13,200 nt of DNA from positions 13,324 through 26,523 of the forward strand of contig DCHG01000073.1 in the NCBI GenBank assembly GCA_002315595.1. The letters are read 5' to 3'. A program made the translations under genes and the position numbers. The notes under the pieces were generated by a model that was not told the origin of the DNA, did no database searches, and worked only from the letters and a program-made list of their open reading frames with translations. Of the stretch, positions 5,031 to 13,200 are shown in pieces. The DNA comes from Clostridiales bacterium UBA1758. GTDB taxonomy: Bacteria; Bacillota; Clostridia; Oscillospirales; UBA1758. The number at the start of each line of letters is the position of its first letter. The first letter of the stretch is position 1.

Positions 5031-6266
5031 ATGAATTTCTTTGAAGAACTGAAAAATTACGACGCCGAGGTTTCGAATGCCTGCGACCTCGAACTCGAAC
5101 GCCAAAGGCACAATATCGAACTCATCGCCAGCGAAAACATCGTCTCGAAAGCCGTTTTGCTTGCGGCAGGCGGAATTTTGACCAACAAGTACGCCGAAGG
5201 CTATCCGTCGAAACGCTATTACGGCGGTTGTCAATGCGTCGACATTGTCGAAGACATCGCAAGAGAACGCGCCAAAAAACTTTTCGGCGCAGAACACGCC
5301 AATGTCCAGCCGCACTGCGGTGCAAGTGCGAATTTGGCGGTGTTTTTCGCACTTCTCAACACCGGTGACACGGTCATGGGAATGAACCTTTCGCAGGGCG
5401 GTCATCTTTCGCACGGCTCGCCCGTCAATATTTCGGGCAAGTATTTCAATGTCGTCCCGTACGGCGTTGATCCCAAGACCGAAATGATCGACTATGACGA
5501 GTTTTTGAAACTCGCAAAACAGACAAAGCCGAAACTGATCGTCGTCGGCGCAAGCAACTATTCGCGCATCATTGATTTTGCGCGTTGCCGTGAGATTGCC
5601 GATGAAGTCGGCGCGTATCTCATGGTCGATATGGCGCACATTGCGGGACTTGTCGCGGCAGGCGTTCATCCGTCTCCCGTGCCGTACGCCGACGTCGTCA
5701 CCACCACCACGCACAAGACGCTTCGCGGTCCACGCGGCGGTATGATCCTTTGCCGTGAAACACTCGCCAAAGCCATTGACAAGGCGATCTTCCCGGGAAC
5801 TCAGGGCGGCCCGCTGATGCACATTATCGCGGCAAAAGCCGTTGCACTCGGCGAAGCCATGACCGATGAATTCAAACAGTACGGCGCACAGGTCGTCAAA
5901 AACGCGTCCGCCCTTTGTTCGACACTTCAAAGCCGTGGCGTCGACATCGTTTCCGGCGGAACAGACAACCATTTGATGACGCTGAAACTTTTGAACAAAA
6001 ACATCTCCGGAAAGGAATTGGAGGCGAGATTGGACGAAGTTCACATCACCGCCAACAAAAATACCATTCCCTTTGATCCGGCGAGTCCGTTTGTCACAAG
6101 CGGACTGCGTATCGGTACTCCGGCGGTCACCACGCGTGGTTTTGTGCAGGACGATATGGTCATCGTCGGAAACCTGATCGCCGATGTCATCGACGATTTT
6201 GACGCAAACAAAGAAAAAGTGCTTGCCGAAGTCGAACGCCTTTGCGCAAGCCACCCGATCTACTAA
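5031..6266 (+). CDS. glyA: Serine hydroxymethyltransferase
   Basis: The 411-residue protein is a full-length SHMT. It converts serine and THF to glycine and 5,10-methylene-THF, using PLP, in the cytoplasm. Visible markers are IELIASENIVS (29-39), YAEGYPSKRYYGGC (54-67), VQPHCGASANLAVF (102-115), MVDMAHIAGLVAAG (198-211), the PLP-binding segment VVTTTTHKTLRGPRGG (222-237) with the Schiff-base Lys229, and SGLRIGTPAVTTRGF near the C-terminus. GGGTGAA lies shortly before the ATG. It has its own promoter, follows the two purine genes and is followed by fhs after only 10 bases. Its place in a ZTP-regulated block makes sense because it feeds the one-carbon pool needed by AICAR transformylase. Confidence 0.98.
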   Translation: MNFFEELKNYDAEVSNACDLELERQRHNIELIASENIVSKAVLLAAGGILTNKYAEGYPSKRYYGGCQCVDIVEDIARERAKKLFGAEHANVQPHCGASANLAVFFALLNTGDTVMGMNLSQGGHLSHGSPVNISGKYFNVVPYGVDPKTEMIDYDEFLKLAKQTKPKLIVVGASNYSRIIDFARCREIADEVGAYLMVDMAHIAGLVAAGVHPSPVPYADVVTTTTHKTLRGPRGGMILCRETLAKAIDKAIFPGTQGGPLMHIIAAKAVALGEAMTDEFKQYGAQVVKNASALCSTLQSRGVDIVSGGTDNHLMTLKLLNKNISGKELEARLDEVHITANKNTIPFDPASPFVTSGLRIGTPAVTTRGFVQDDMVIVGNLIADVIDDFDANKEKVLAEVERLCASHPIY

Positions 6267-6276
6267 GGAGCAACAA

Positions 6277-7953
6277 ATGGCATATTTATCCGATATTGAG
6301 ATCGCGCAAAACTGTAAACCGGAACATATCCTGAAAATTGCGAAACGCGCCCATGTCGATGAAAAATACATCGAACAGTACGGTAATTACAAGGCGAAAG
6401 TCGACCTTTCGCTTCTTACGGACACCAAAAAGAAAAACGGAAAACTGATCTTGGTCACCGCGATCACGCCGACGCCCGCGGGCGAAGGAAAGACCACCAC
6501 GACCATCGGACTTGCCGACGGACTTCGCAAGATCGGCAAGGATGTGACGGTCGCGTTGCGGGAACCTTCACTCGGTCCCGTATTCGGCGTGAAGGGCGGA
6601 GCCGCCGGCGGCGGATATGCACAGGTCGTTCCGATGGAGGATATCAACCTTCACTTCACGGGCGATTTTCACGCGATCGGTGCCGCCAACAACCTGCTTG
6701 CCGCAATGCTTGACAACCATATTCAGCAGGGCAATGCCCTCGGTATCGACGTCAAAAAGATCACATGGAAGCGTTGCGTTGACATGAACGACCGTCAACT
6801 TCGCTTTGTGGTCGACGGACTCGGCGGCAAGATCAACGGCACACCCCGTGAGGACGGCTTCGATATCACTGTCGCAAGCGAGATTATGGCGGTGTTCTGC
6901 CTTGCGACATCTATTTCGGATTTGAAGCAAAGACTTGCAAAAATCATCGTCGGCTACACCTATGACGATCGCCCCGTTACAGCGGGGGATCTGAACGCGC
7001 AGGGTGCGATGACGGCGCTTTTGAAAGACGCGTTGAAGCCGAACCTCGTACAGACGCTTGAAGGCACGCCCGCCTTTGTCCACGGCGGTCCGTTTGCCAA
7101 CATTGCGCACGGCTGCAATTCCGTCATGGCAACGCAGATGGCACTCAAAATGGGCGACTACACCGTCACGGAAGCGGGCTTTGGCGCAGATCTCGGTGCG
7201 GAAAAGTTTCTTGACATCAAATGCCGTATGGCGGGCTTGACGCCGGACGCCGTGGTCATTGTCGCCACCGTCCGTGCGCTGAAAATGCACGGCGGATTGG
7301 ACAAAAAGCAACTCGCCACCGAGGATCTTTCGGCGCTTGAAAAGGGAATTCCGAATCTTTTGCGCCATGTTTCCAACATCAAAAACGTCTACAAACTACC
7401 CTGCGTTGTGGCGGTCAACAGATTTCCGACCGATACCGATGCGGAGATTGATTTTATCATTAAAAAATGTGCCGATCTCGGTGTGAACACCGTCCTTTCG
7501 ACCGTTTGGGCGGATGGCGGGAACGGCGGAATTGCCCTTGCCAAAGAGGTCGTCCGCCTTTGTGAGCAGGAAAAGGGGAATTTCGCTTTTTCCTACACCG
7601 ACGACATGAGCCTGACCGAAAAGATCGAAGCGGTCGTCAAAAAGATCTACGGCGGCGACGGAATTAACATTCTGCCGAGCGCCCAAAAGCAGATCGAAAA
7701 ACTCGAACAACTCGGATTTTCGCGTTGCCCCGTCTGCATCGCCAAGACGCAGTACAGTTTTTCCGATGATCCGACCAAGATCGGTGCACCGGAACATTTC
7801 ACGGTGACCGTGAAAAACGTCAAGGTTTCGGCGGGCGCCGGATTTGTCGTCGTCCTGACGGGCGATATTATGACGATGCCCGGCTTGCCGAAAGTTCCCG
7901 CCGCCGAAAAGATCGACGTCACCGACGACGGCAGGATCGTGGGATTGTTTTAA
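6277..7953 (+). CDS. fhs: Formate-tetrahydrofolate ligase (10-formyl-THF synthetase)
   Basis: The 558-residue protein has the normal length for Fhs. It joins formate to THF at the cost of ATP, making 10-formyl-THF. The nucleotide-binding segment TPTPAGEGKTT is at residues 64-74, followed by the family signature EPSLGPVFGVKGGAAGGGYA (96-115) and DINLHFTGDFHAIGAANNL (122-140); the C-terminus ends in MTMPGLPKVPAAEKIDVTD and a short tail. The frame is open further upstream inside glyA, but AAGGAG at 6265-6270, overlapping the glyA stop, lies six bases before the ATG at 6277. glyA and fhs are thus tightly coupled, and both raise the folate cofactor whose lack the ZTP riboswitch reports. Confidence 0.98.
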   Translation: MAYLSDIEIAQNCKPEHILKIAKRAHVDEKYIEQYGNYKAKVDLSLLTDTKKKNGKLILVTAITPTPAGEGKTTTTIGLADGLRKIGKDVTVALREPSLGPVFGVKGGAAGGGYAQVVPMEDINLHFTGDFHAIGAANNLLAAMLDNHIQQGNALGIDVKKITWKRCVDMNDRQLRFVVDGLGGKINGTPREDGFDITVASEIMAVFCLATSISDLKQRLAKIIVGYTYDDRPVTAGDLNAQGAMTALLKDALKPNLVQTLEGTPAFVHGGPFANIAHGCNSVMATQMALKMGDYTVTEAGFGADLGAEKFLDIKCRMAGLTPDAVVIVATVRALKMHGGLDKKQLATEDLSALEKGIPNLLRHVSNIKNVYKLPCVVAVNRFPTDTDAEIDFIIKKCADLGVNTVLSTVWADGGNGGIALAKEVVRLCEQEKGNFAFSYTDDMSLTEKIEAVVKKIYGGDGINILPSAQKQIEKLEQLGFSRCPVCIAKTQYSFSDDPTKIGAPEHFTVTVKNVKVSAGAGFVVVLTGDIMTMPGLPKVPAAEKIDVTDDGRIVGLF

Positions 7954-8036
7954 GGATGCAGTGGGGGTGCGGGATTAAAAAAAACACCACTTCTGCGAAA
8001 TCGCATAAAATCCGGACTGTCCCATATCAACAAAAC

Positions 8037-8070
8037 AAAAAGCCTCCGATTTGAAAATCGGAGGCTTTTA
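8037..8070. terminator. Bidirectional terminator between fhs and the symporter gene
   Basis: A GC-rich stem of about 14 bp (8038-8051 with 8056-8069, loop TGAA) has A's on one side and T's on the other, so it can stop both fhs from the left and the convergent symporter gene from the right. The remainder of 7954-8083 shows no gene. Confidence 0.9.
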
Positions 8071-8083
8071 CTATTATCACTAC

Positions 8084-9499
8084 TTACTTTTTGAGGTTGG
8101 ATTTATCGGCGAAGAATTCCTTTGTGGTCTTTGCAACCACGCCGGAAAGGGCGAACACGGCGATGAAGTTCGGGATCGCCATGAGACCGTTGAAGGTATC
8201 GGTCACATCCCAAACGGTATCGAGGGAAGCGACGGAACTGATGACGATGACGATGATAAAGAAGATCTGATAGATCTTGGTGGACTTCATACCGAACAGA
8301 TACTGGAAGCAACGCGTGCCGTACAGCGACCAGCCGAGAATGGTCGAGAACGCGAACAGCATCAACGCGATCGCGATAAACAGAGCCGCAAACTTATCAC
8401 CGAAGACGGTGGCGAACGCACCTGCGACAAGTTCACTGCCGGGCTTGACGCCGAATTCAATGTTGACGCCGCTGGCGATGATGGTCAGCGCGGTCAGCGA
8501 GCAGATGACGATTGTATCAACAAAAACCTCGAAAATGCCGAACACGCCCTGATGCACCGGACTCTTGGTATCAGCGGCGGCGTGAGCGATTGCGGCGGTA
8601 CCGAGACCGGCTTCGTTGGAGAACGCACTGCGGCGCATACCCCAAACGATGGTCTGTTTGAGGATGATACCGGACGAGGCACCGAAGATTGCCTTCGGCG
8701 TGAACGCGGTGCGGAAGATGAGCCCGAACGCATTGCCGATATTTTCAAAATGGAAACCGATGACGATCAGCGAGAAAACGATGTAGAAAAGGCTCATGAA
8801 CGGGATGAGTTTTTCGGTGACGGAGCCGATACGCTTAATTCCGCCGAAAAGGATCAAAGCGACGAGGATCGCGATGATGATACCGCAGATGAGGCTGATT
8901 TTGAAGGTCGCGGTTGCCGCCGACGGAACGAAGGCGACGATGGCATTATTGATCGAGTTGACGATCGAGTTGGTTTGTGCACCGTTGCCGATACCGAGTG
9001 CGGCGAGTGAAGCAAGCGCACAGAAAGTGGCGGCGAGCCAGCCCCAGTTTTTGCCGAGACCGTTTTTGATGTAATACATCGGACCGCCAACCCAGTCACC
9101 GTGTTCGTTGCGTTCACGGAACTTGATGGAAAGAACGATTTCGGAATACTTGGTAACCATGCCGACGAGTGCGGCAAGCCACAGCCAGAACACGGCGCCG
9201 TAGCCGCCGAGGGCGATCGCCTGCGACGTGCCGACGATATTGCCGGTGCCGACGGTGGCGGCGAGGGCGGTGGTCAGTGCCTGAAACGGCGTGACGGAGC
9301 CTTTTGCCGCATTTTCGCGGTGGAACATTTTACCGATGGTATTGCGCATGGCATAGCCGAAGCGCGTGAACTGCACACCGCCGGTACGGATGGTCAAATA
9401 AAGACCGCCGACGATGGCACAGGGCAGAAAGATATACAGCCAGGCGACCGTATTCAACTGTCCCGTCAGGAATTCGACGATTTTTTCAAAGATGTTCAT
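8084..9499 (-). CDS. Sodium:alanine/glycine symporter (AGCS family)
   Basis: The 471-residue integral membrane protein belongs to the alanine-or-glycine:cation symporter family, which imports small neutral amino acids with Na+. Family hallmarks are GSVTPFQALTTALAATVGTG (67-86), GNIVGTSQAIALGGYGAVFW (86-105), VGGPMYYI (137-144) and SNEAGLGTAAIAHAAA (294-309). About ten hydrophobic segments can be seen, including 17-35, 155-170, 201-219, 233-250, 323-343, 367-389, 411-425 and 441-456. The signature region is usually GGPGA; here it reads GGYGA, a small change. GGAGAG lies about 9 bases before the ATG. It runs in the same direction as the methyltransferase upstream but 142 bases apart, with a possible promoter of its own. 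Uptake of glycine or alanine would fit the nearby one-carbon genes, but the link is only by position. Confidence 0.95.
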   Translation of the reverse strand: MNIFEKIVEFLTGQLNTVAWLYIFLPCAIVGGLYLTIRTGGVQFTRFGYAMRNTIGKMFHRENAAKGSVTPFQALTTALAATVGTGNIVGTSQAIALGGYGAVFWLWLAALVGMVTKYSEIVLSIKFRERNEHGDWVGGPMYYIKNGLGKNWGWLAATFCALASLAALGIGNGAQTNSIVNSINNAIVAFVPSAATATFKISLICGIIIAILVALILFGGIKRIGSVTEKLIPFMSLFYIVFSLIVIGFHFENIGNAFGLIFRTAFTPKAIFGASSGIILKQTIVWGMRRSAFSNEAGLGTAAIAHAAADTKSPVHQGVFGIFEVFVDTIVICSLTALTIIASGVNIEFGVKPGSELVAGAFATVFGDKFAALFIAIALMLFAFSTILGWSLYGTRCFQYLFGMKSTKIYQIFFIIVIVISSVASLDTVWDVTDTFNGLMAIPNFIAVFALSGVVAKTTKEFFADKSNLKK

Positions 9500-9548
9500 T
9501 GGGGATCACTCTCCATCGTAAGATTGAAAAAAGAAAAGACTTTTTTGT

Positions 9549-9554
9549 ATTATA
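9549..9554 (-). promoter_or_regulatory. Possible -10 box for the symporter gene
   Basis: TATAAT lies on the minus strand in a very AT-rich gap, about 50 bases before the symporter start. The -35 region at 16-18 base spacing is poor (TAGATT at best). No terminator is obvious between the methyltransferase stop and this site, so readthrough is the alternative. Confidence 0.35.
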
Positions 9555-9641
9555 TTACAATTGTTTGAAAAAATCTACATTTTTTTACAATTTTGCAAAA
9601 AAGTTTTCGGGAAGCAACGGACATTTGATTTTCGATTTTTG

Positions 9642-10490
9642 TTATTCGGGCTTTTCGAGGATCCACACCGACATTTTTACGAAAAATTCACGAAATCCCG
9701 GCAACACCGCAAGCGGGGCAAGGAAGCCGCGAAGCGGCACATTGCGACGATAGGCGACCTTGAAGTCGGCGAGCGCGGGAAGGTGACGGAACCGTTTGAG
9801 CGTCATATGGTTGATATAGGAAAAATACTCCGTTCCGTCGGGACGCTTTGAAATACGGAATTCAAGGCGTTCGTTGCCGTCCGGCAAATGCGCGACACAT
9901 TCTTTATAAAGTGAAACCAGCGTCTTTTCCGAAAAGAACGCGTGTACCCACGGAATACCGATTGCGTCGCTCAAATGCGCACCGAAGGGGTGGTAATAGG
10001 GCGGGAAGTTCAGATAAAGCCGTCCGCCCGGTTTGAGAATGCGAAGACATTCACGAAGCACGCCGTCGGGATCGCCGACGTGTTCCATGGCGTCGTTGGC
10101 GATGATCGTGTCGAAACTTCCGTCCGCGAAGTCCGTATGCGCCGCATCGGCACAGACAAAACGGAAGCGTTCCTTTTGACCGAGTTTTTCGGCAAGTGCT
10201 TCGGCTTCGTCACGGTATTTTTCGAGAATTTCAAGCCCGGTGACATTGGCGCCGAGGGAGGCGTAGTAGATCGACTTGCCTGCGGCACCGCAACCGATGT
10301 CGAGAATGTCGCGTCCGCGGAACATTTTTTCGGGTGAGATGAATTCGGAGTAGAATTTGATCGTATTTGCACCCTTTTCAAACTGCCATTCGGCGTAGGT
10401 CATACGGTTGTCGTTGGCGAGATTAAAGGGATGCACGGGGAGTTTGAACGTTTTGTTCAGCCCGCGTGCGATTGCAAGCGAAAGGCTCAT
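9642..10490 (-). CDS. Class I SAM-dependent methyltransferase
   Basis: The protein has 282 residues from the chosen start. It carries a Rossmann-type methyltransferase core: motif I ILDIGCGAAGKS (62-73), the acidic residue after strand 2 in VTGLEILEKY (Glu87), FVCADAAHTDF (111-121), SFDTIIANDAMEHV (125-138) and LRILKPGGRLYLNFPP (149-164). This is the Methyltransf_11 type that acts on small molecules, lipids or glycans; the sequence does not show the substrate. The N-terminus (1-30) and C-terminus (about 200-282) are accessory, and there is no clear membrane helix. The frame also has an ATG at 10499, but AAGGA abuts that codon with no spacer; it is 9 bases before the ATG at 10490, which I therefore prefer. 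It has its own promoter divergent from rpoB, and the neighbours give no functional hint. Confidence 0.88.
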   Translation of the reverse strand: MSLSLAIARGLNKTFKLPVHPFNLANDNRMTYAEWQFEKGANTIKFYSEFISPEKMFRGRDILDIGCGAAGKSIYYASLGANVTGLEILEKYRDEAEALAEKLGQKERFRFVCADAAHTDFADGSFDTIIANDAMEHVGDPDGVLRECLRILKPGGRLYLNFPPYYHPFGAHLSDAIGIPWVHAFFSEKTLVSLYKECVAHLPDGNERLEFRISKRPDGTEYFSYINHMTLKRFRHLPALADFKVAYRRNVPLRGFLAPLAVLPGFREFFVKMSVWILEKPE

Positions 10491-10521
10491 TGCCATCATT
10501 CCTTCTTTATGTATTAAAAGT

Positions 10522-10551
10522 ATTATACCACAAGATCGGGGATGCGTGCAA
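10522..10551 (-). promoter_or_regulatory. Sigma-A promoter of the methyltransferase gene
   Basis: On the minus strand TTGCAC (10551-10546) and TATAAT (10527-10522) are 18 bases apart, and TGG directly before the -10 box makes it an extended -10. The transcript would start near 10515, about 25 bases before the chosen start codon. Confidence 0.82.
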
Positions 10552-10608
10552 GGTGGGGGGACGAGAGTGCGGTATCATCGTTTCCGCCATTTCCGCACGA
10601 AAAACATA

Positions 10609-10635
10609 AAAACCGCCGAGTCAATCGGCGGTTTT
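10609..10635. terminator. Bidirectional terminator-like hairpin between divergent promoters
   Basis: AAAACCGCCGA (10609-10619) pairs perfectly with TCGGCGGTTTT (10625-10635) around a 5-base loop. The T-tract is better on the minus strand (TTTTTATGTTTTT), fair on the plus strand. It lies in the 341-base gene-free stretch 10491-10831, between the methyltransferase promoter and the rpoB promoter, so neither known gene needs it. A weaker hairpin (GTGCGG 10567-10572 with CCGCAC 10593-10598) lies next to it. It may be left over from a lost gene or serve an unseen small RNA. Confidence 0.72.
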
Positions 10636-10667
10636 GCTAAAATTTTCAAAAAAATATTGTGAAAAGA

Positions 10668-10696
10668 TTGACTTGACAGAAAAACAGTGGTATAAT
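10668..10696 (+). promoter_or_regulatory. Sigma-A promoter of rpoB
   Basis: TTGACT (10668-10673) and TATAAT (10691-10696) are 17 bases apart, with TGG before the -10 box as an extended -10. Start near 10703 gives a leader of about 130 bases. A second TATAAT at 10721-10726 lacks a good -35 box. The leader has a few short hairpins, such as ATTCTT/AAGAAT near 10730-10745, but nothing I recognise as a known regulator. Confidence 0.85.
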
Positions 10697-10831
10697 ACAT
10701 CGTCTGTAATAATCTGCGGGTATAATCTCATTCTTTTCTAAGAATAATTTAGCATTCTTTCGTGAAAAAATCAATGGTATTTTGAACGAATTCAACCACA
10801 CACCCGAGTGTATCACAACAGAACGGAGTGA

Positions 10832-13200
10832 ATGGATCAAGTGAACGAAAACATGGTAAAAGACATTGTCCTCGGACGCCATACCAGAAAGACCTTTGCG
10901 AAACTTCCGGAAGCACTTGAAATGCCGAACCTCATCGAGGTTCAGAAAAAGAGTTATCAGTGGTTCCTCGACACCGGCTTGCGCGAAGTCTTCAACGATG
11001 TTGCGGCCATCACGGACTATTCCGAAAACCTCGAACTGTCGTTTATCGACTACACGCTTTCGGATACGCCGAAGTATTCCGTCGTGGAATGCAAAGAACG
11101 CGACGCCACCTATGCCGCCGCTTTGAAGGTCAAGGTGCGCCTGCGCAACAAGGAGACCGAAGAGATCAAAGAGCAGGAAATCTTTATGGGAGATTTCCCG
11201 ATCATGACCGATTCAGGCACGTTCATCATCAACGGCGCCGAACGCGTCATCATCTCGCAGATCGTTCGTTCCCCCGGCGTCTATTTTGAATTGAAAGACG
11301 ACAAGGGTGACATCCCGACCTACGCCGGTACCGTCATCCCGTACCGTGGTGCATGGCTCGAATACGAAACCGACACCACCAATATGTTCTACGTCCGCAT
11401 CGACAAAAACCGCAAACTGCCGATCACCTCGCTGCTTCGTGCATTCGGTATCTGCTCCGACGAACAGATCATTGAAATGTTCGGTGAGGACGAAAGAATT
11501 ATTTCCACCCTTGAAAAATCCACCGCCAAGACCGAAGAAGAGGCTCTGATTGAGATCTACCGCCGTCTGCGTCCGGGTGAACCCCCCACGATCGACGGTG
11601 CGCGTACTCTCGTCGACAATCTGTTCTTCGATCCGCGCAGATATGATATTTCAAAAGTCGGCCGCTACAAGTTCAACAAAAAACTTGCCATTTGCAACCG
11701 TATCGCGGGCTATGCCCTCACCCGTCCGATGATCGATCCGATGTCGGGCGAGATCCTTGCCGATGTCGGCGAGATCCTTGACCGTGAACAGGCAGCCGCG
11801 ATCGAAGCCAAGGGCGTCAGCGAAGCCTATGTCGACGTCGACGGCAAGGAAGTCAAGGTCTTCTCGAATGCGATGGTCGACCTCGAAGACTTCGTCGATT
11901 TCTCCGCGGAAGAAGTTGAAATCTCCGAAAAGGTGCGTTTCAGCGTCCTGCGTGAGTTGCTTGAAAATTTCGAGGGCGAATCCCTCAAAGAAGCCATCCG
12001 CGAAAGAGTGGACGACCTCGTCCCGAAGACCATTATTCAGGACGATATCTTTGCCTCTATCAACTATTTGAATAACGTTGCCCACGGACTCGGCAACTGC
12101 GACGACATCGACCACCTCGGCAACCGCCGTCTGCGCAGTGTCGGTGAATTGCTGCAAAACCAGTTCCGCATCGGCTTTTCGAGAATGGAACGCGTCATCC
12201 GCGAAAGAATGACCATCCAGGATCTCGACATCGTCACCCCGCAATCGCTGATCAACATTCGCCCGGTGACCGCGGCAATCAAGGAATTCTTCGGATCCTC
12301 GCCGCTTTCCCAGTTCATGGATCAGACCAACCCGCTTGCTGAGTTGACGCATAAACGCCGTCTTTCCGCCCTCGGCCCCGGCGGTCTTTCCCGTGACCGT
12401 GCGAGTTTCGAAGTCCGAGACGTCCATTACAGCCACTACGGCCGTATGTGTCCGATCGAAACGCCGGAAGGTCCGAACGTCGGCTTGATCTCGTATCTTG
12501 CTACCTTTGCCCGCATCAACCAGTACGGCTTCATCGAAGCCGCCTACCGCAAGGTCGACAAAGACACCGGTGTTGTCACCAACGAAATCGAATACATGAC
12601 CGCCGACGTTGAGGATGAATACATCATCGCCCAGGCGAATGAACCCGTCGATGAACAGGGCAGACTCGTCAGACCGCGTATCACCTGCCGTATGAGAAAC
12701 GAAATCGTTTCCGTCGAACGCGAACGCGTCGACTATGTCGACGTCAGCCCGAGAATGATGGTTTCCATTGCGTCTGCGATGATCCCGTTCCTTCCGAACG
12801 ACGACGCAAACCGCGCCCTCATGGGTGCGAACATGCAGCGTCAGGCTGTTCCGCTTCTTGCCCCCGAACGCCCGGTCGTTGCCACCGGCGTCGAATACAA
12901 GGCCGCCATTGACTCCGGCGTCTGCGTCCTTGCCGAAGGCGACGGTACCGTTGCGTCCGTTTCCGCCGATATGGTCACGGTCAAATACGACAACGGCGAA
13001 ACCAAGAATTATAAACTGATCAAGTTCCTGCGCTCCAACCAGGGCACCTGCATCAACCAGAGACCTATCGTATCAGTGGGTGAAAGGGTTGAGAAGAACA
13101 CAATCATTGCCGACGGTCCTTCCACAAGCCAGGGCGAGATTTCCCTGGGCAAGAACATTCTCGTAGGCTTCATGACATGGGAAGGCTACAACTACGAGGA
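10832..13200 (+). CDS. rpoB: RNA polymerase beta subunit (partial, 3' end beyond window)
   Basis: The reading frame is open from the ATG at 10832 to the window edge, 789 whole codons, about two thirds of a Bacillota RpoB. It forms half of the polymerase active-site cleft. Visible landmarks are the N-terminal PNLIEVQKKSYQWFL, GTFIINGAERVIISQIVRSP in the first conserved block, the fork/rifampicin region SQFMDQTNPLAELTHKRRLS (493-512) and HYSHYGRMCPIETPEGPNVG. The rifampicin contacts Asp497, His507 and Ser512 (E. coli 516, 526, 531) keep their sensitive-type residues; Pro491 replaces the Gln common at E. coli position 510. GGAG lies only 3 bases before the ATG; a later ATG at 10853 is the main alternative. 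It has its own promoter, and rplL, the gene usually found before rpoB, is absent here. Confidence 0.98.
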   Translation, partial: MDQVNENMVKDIVLGRHTRKTFAKLPEALEMPNLIEVQKKSYQWFLDTGLREVFNDVAAITDYSENLELSFIDYTLSDTPKYSVVECKERDATYAAALKVKVRLRNKETEEIKEQEIFMGDFPIMTDSGTFIINGAERVIISQIVRSPGVYFELKDDKGDIPTYAGTVIPYRGAWLEYETDTTNMFYVRIDKNRKLPITSLLRAFGICSDEQIIEMFGEDERIISTLEKSTAKTEEEALIEIYRRLRPGEPPTIDGARTLVDNLFFDPRRYDISKVGRYKFNKKLAICNRIAGYALTRPMIDPMSGEILADVGEILDREQAAAIEAKGVSEAYVDVDGKEVKVFSNAMVDLEDFVDFSAEEVEISEKVRFSVLRELLENFEGESLKEAIRERVDDLVPKTIIQDDIFASINYLNNVAHGLGNCDDIDHLGNRRLRSVGELLQNQFRIGFSRMERVIRERMTIQDLDIVTPQSLINIRPVTAAIKEFFGSSPLSQFMDQTNPLAELTHKRRLSALGPGGLSRDRASFEVRDVHYSHYGRMCPIETPEGPNVGLISYLATFARINQYGFIEAAYRKVDKDTGVVTNEIEYMTADVEDEYIIAQANEPVDEQGRLVRPRITCRMRNEIVSVERERVDYVDVSPRMMVSIASAMIPFLPNDDANRALMGANMQRQAVPLLAPERPVVATGVEYKAAIDSGVCVLAEGDGTVASVSADMVTVKYDNGETKNYKLIKFLRSNQGTCINQRPIVSVGERVEKNTIIADGPSTSQGEISLGKNILVGFMTWEGYNYE

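Noticed and set aside
4968..6371. Long minus-strand open frame opposite glyA (467 codons)
   Set aside because: It is an antisense shadow of glyA, which has the full SHMT sequence, a ribosome-binding site and a promoter. The minus frame shows no recognisable domain.
8051..9010. Plus-strand open frame opposite the symporter gene
   Set aside because: Its product is an unnatural run of Asp, Glu, Gly and Arg, the mirror of hydrophobic codons on the other strand. The AGCS transporter is unmistakable.
10673..10696. TTGACA at 10673-10678 as the -35 box of rpoB
   Set aside because: It leaves only 12 bases to TATAAT; the overlapping TTGACT at 10668 gives the correct 17.
12296..12360. Rifampicin resistance mutation in rpoB
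   Set aside because: The contact residues equivalent to Asp516, His526 and Ser531 are of the sensitive type; the proline at position 510 alone is not evidence of resistance.
1..13200. CRISPR array, transposase, integrase or full insertion sequence
   Set aside because: I saw no regularly spaced repeats, and no coding frame resembles a transposase, recombinase or Cas protein.

Overview
The window reads as a chromosomal segment of a Bacillota bacterium, most likely an uncultured member of the Clostridia. Support comes from strong AGGAGG-type ribosome-binding sites, several near-consensus sigma-A promoters with 16-18 base spacers, a ZTP riboswitch acting through a rho-independent terminator, an RpoB core of the Bacillota type (HYSHYGRMCPIETPEGPN) and a SHOCT-like membrane protein paired with an Xre regulator. 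No taxon below class can be read safely.

Layout. 1-167: the end of an unrecognised plus-strand gene. 198-380: a complete tRNA-Leu(GAG) unit with consensus promoter and terminator. 381-658: no gene, but a structured block (387-504) carrying a partial copy of the tRNA 3' end and nested inverted repeats. 659-1433: a visibly AT-richer divergent pair, a small membrane protein (minus) and an Xre repressor (plus), with two palindromic operators over the membrane-protein promoter. 1552-2697 (minus): an HPr-kinase-like P-loop domain fused to a signal-peptidase-like domain. 2819-7953 (plus): a one-carbon/purine block of ZTP riboswitch, PurO-type IMP cyclohydrolase, stand-alone AICAR transformylase, serine hydroxymethyltransferase (glyA) and formate-tetrahydrofolate ligase (fhs). 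8084-9499 (minus): a sodium:alanine symporter. 9642-10490 (minus): a class I SAM methyltransferase. 10668-13200 (plus): the rpoB promoter and the first 789 codons of rpoB, cut by the window edge.

How it works together. The clearest unit is 2819-7953. When 10-formyl-THF is scarce, AICAR transformylase stalls and ZMP/ZTP builds up. The riboswitch should then stop its terminator from forming, raising the last two steps of IMP synthesis and probably, by readthrough, the two enzymes that refill the folate one-carbon pool. glyA also has its own promoter, so glyA-fhs can be expressed apart from the purine genes.

The least ordinary items are the kinase-like/peptidase fusion with no visible partner, the folded tRNA-tail-derived element next to the AT-rich regulator module, and a bidirectional terminator stranded between two divergent promoters upstream of rpoB.
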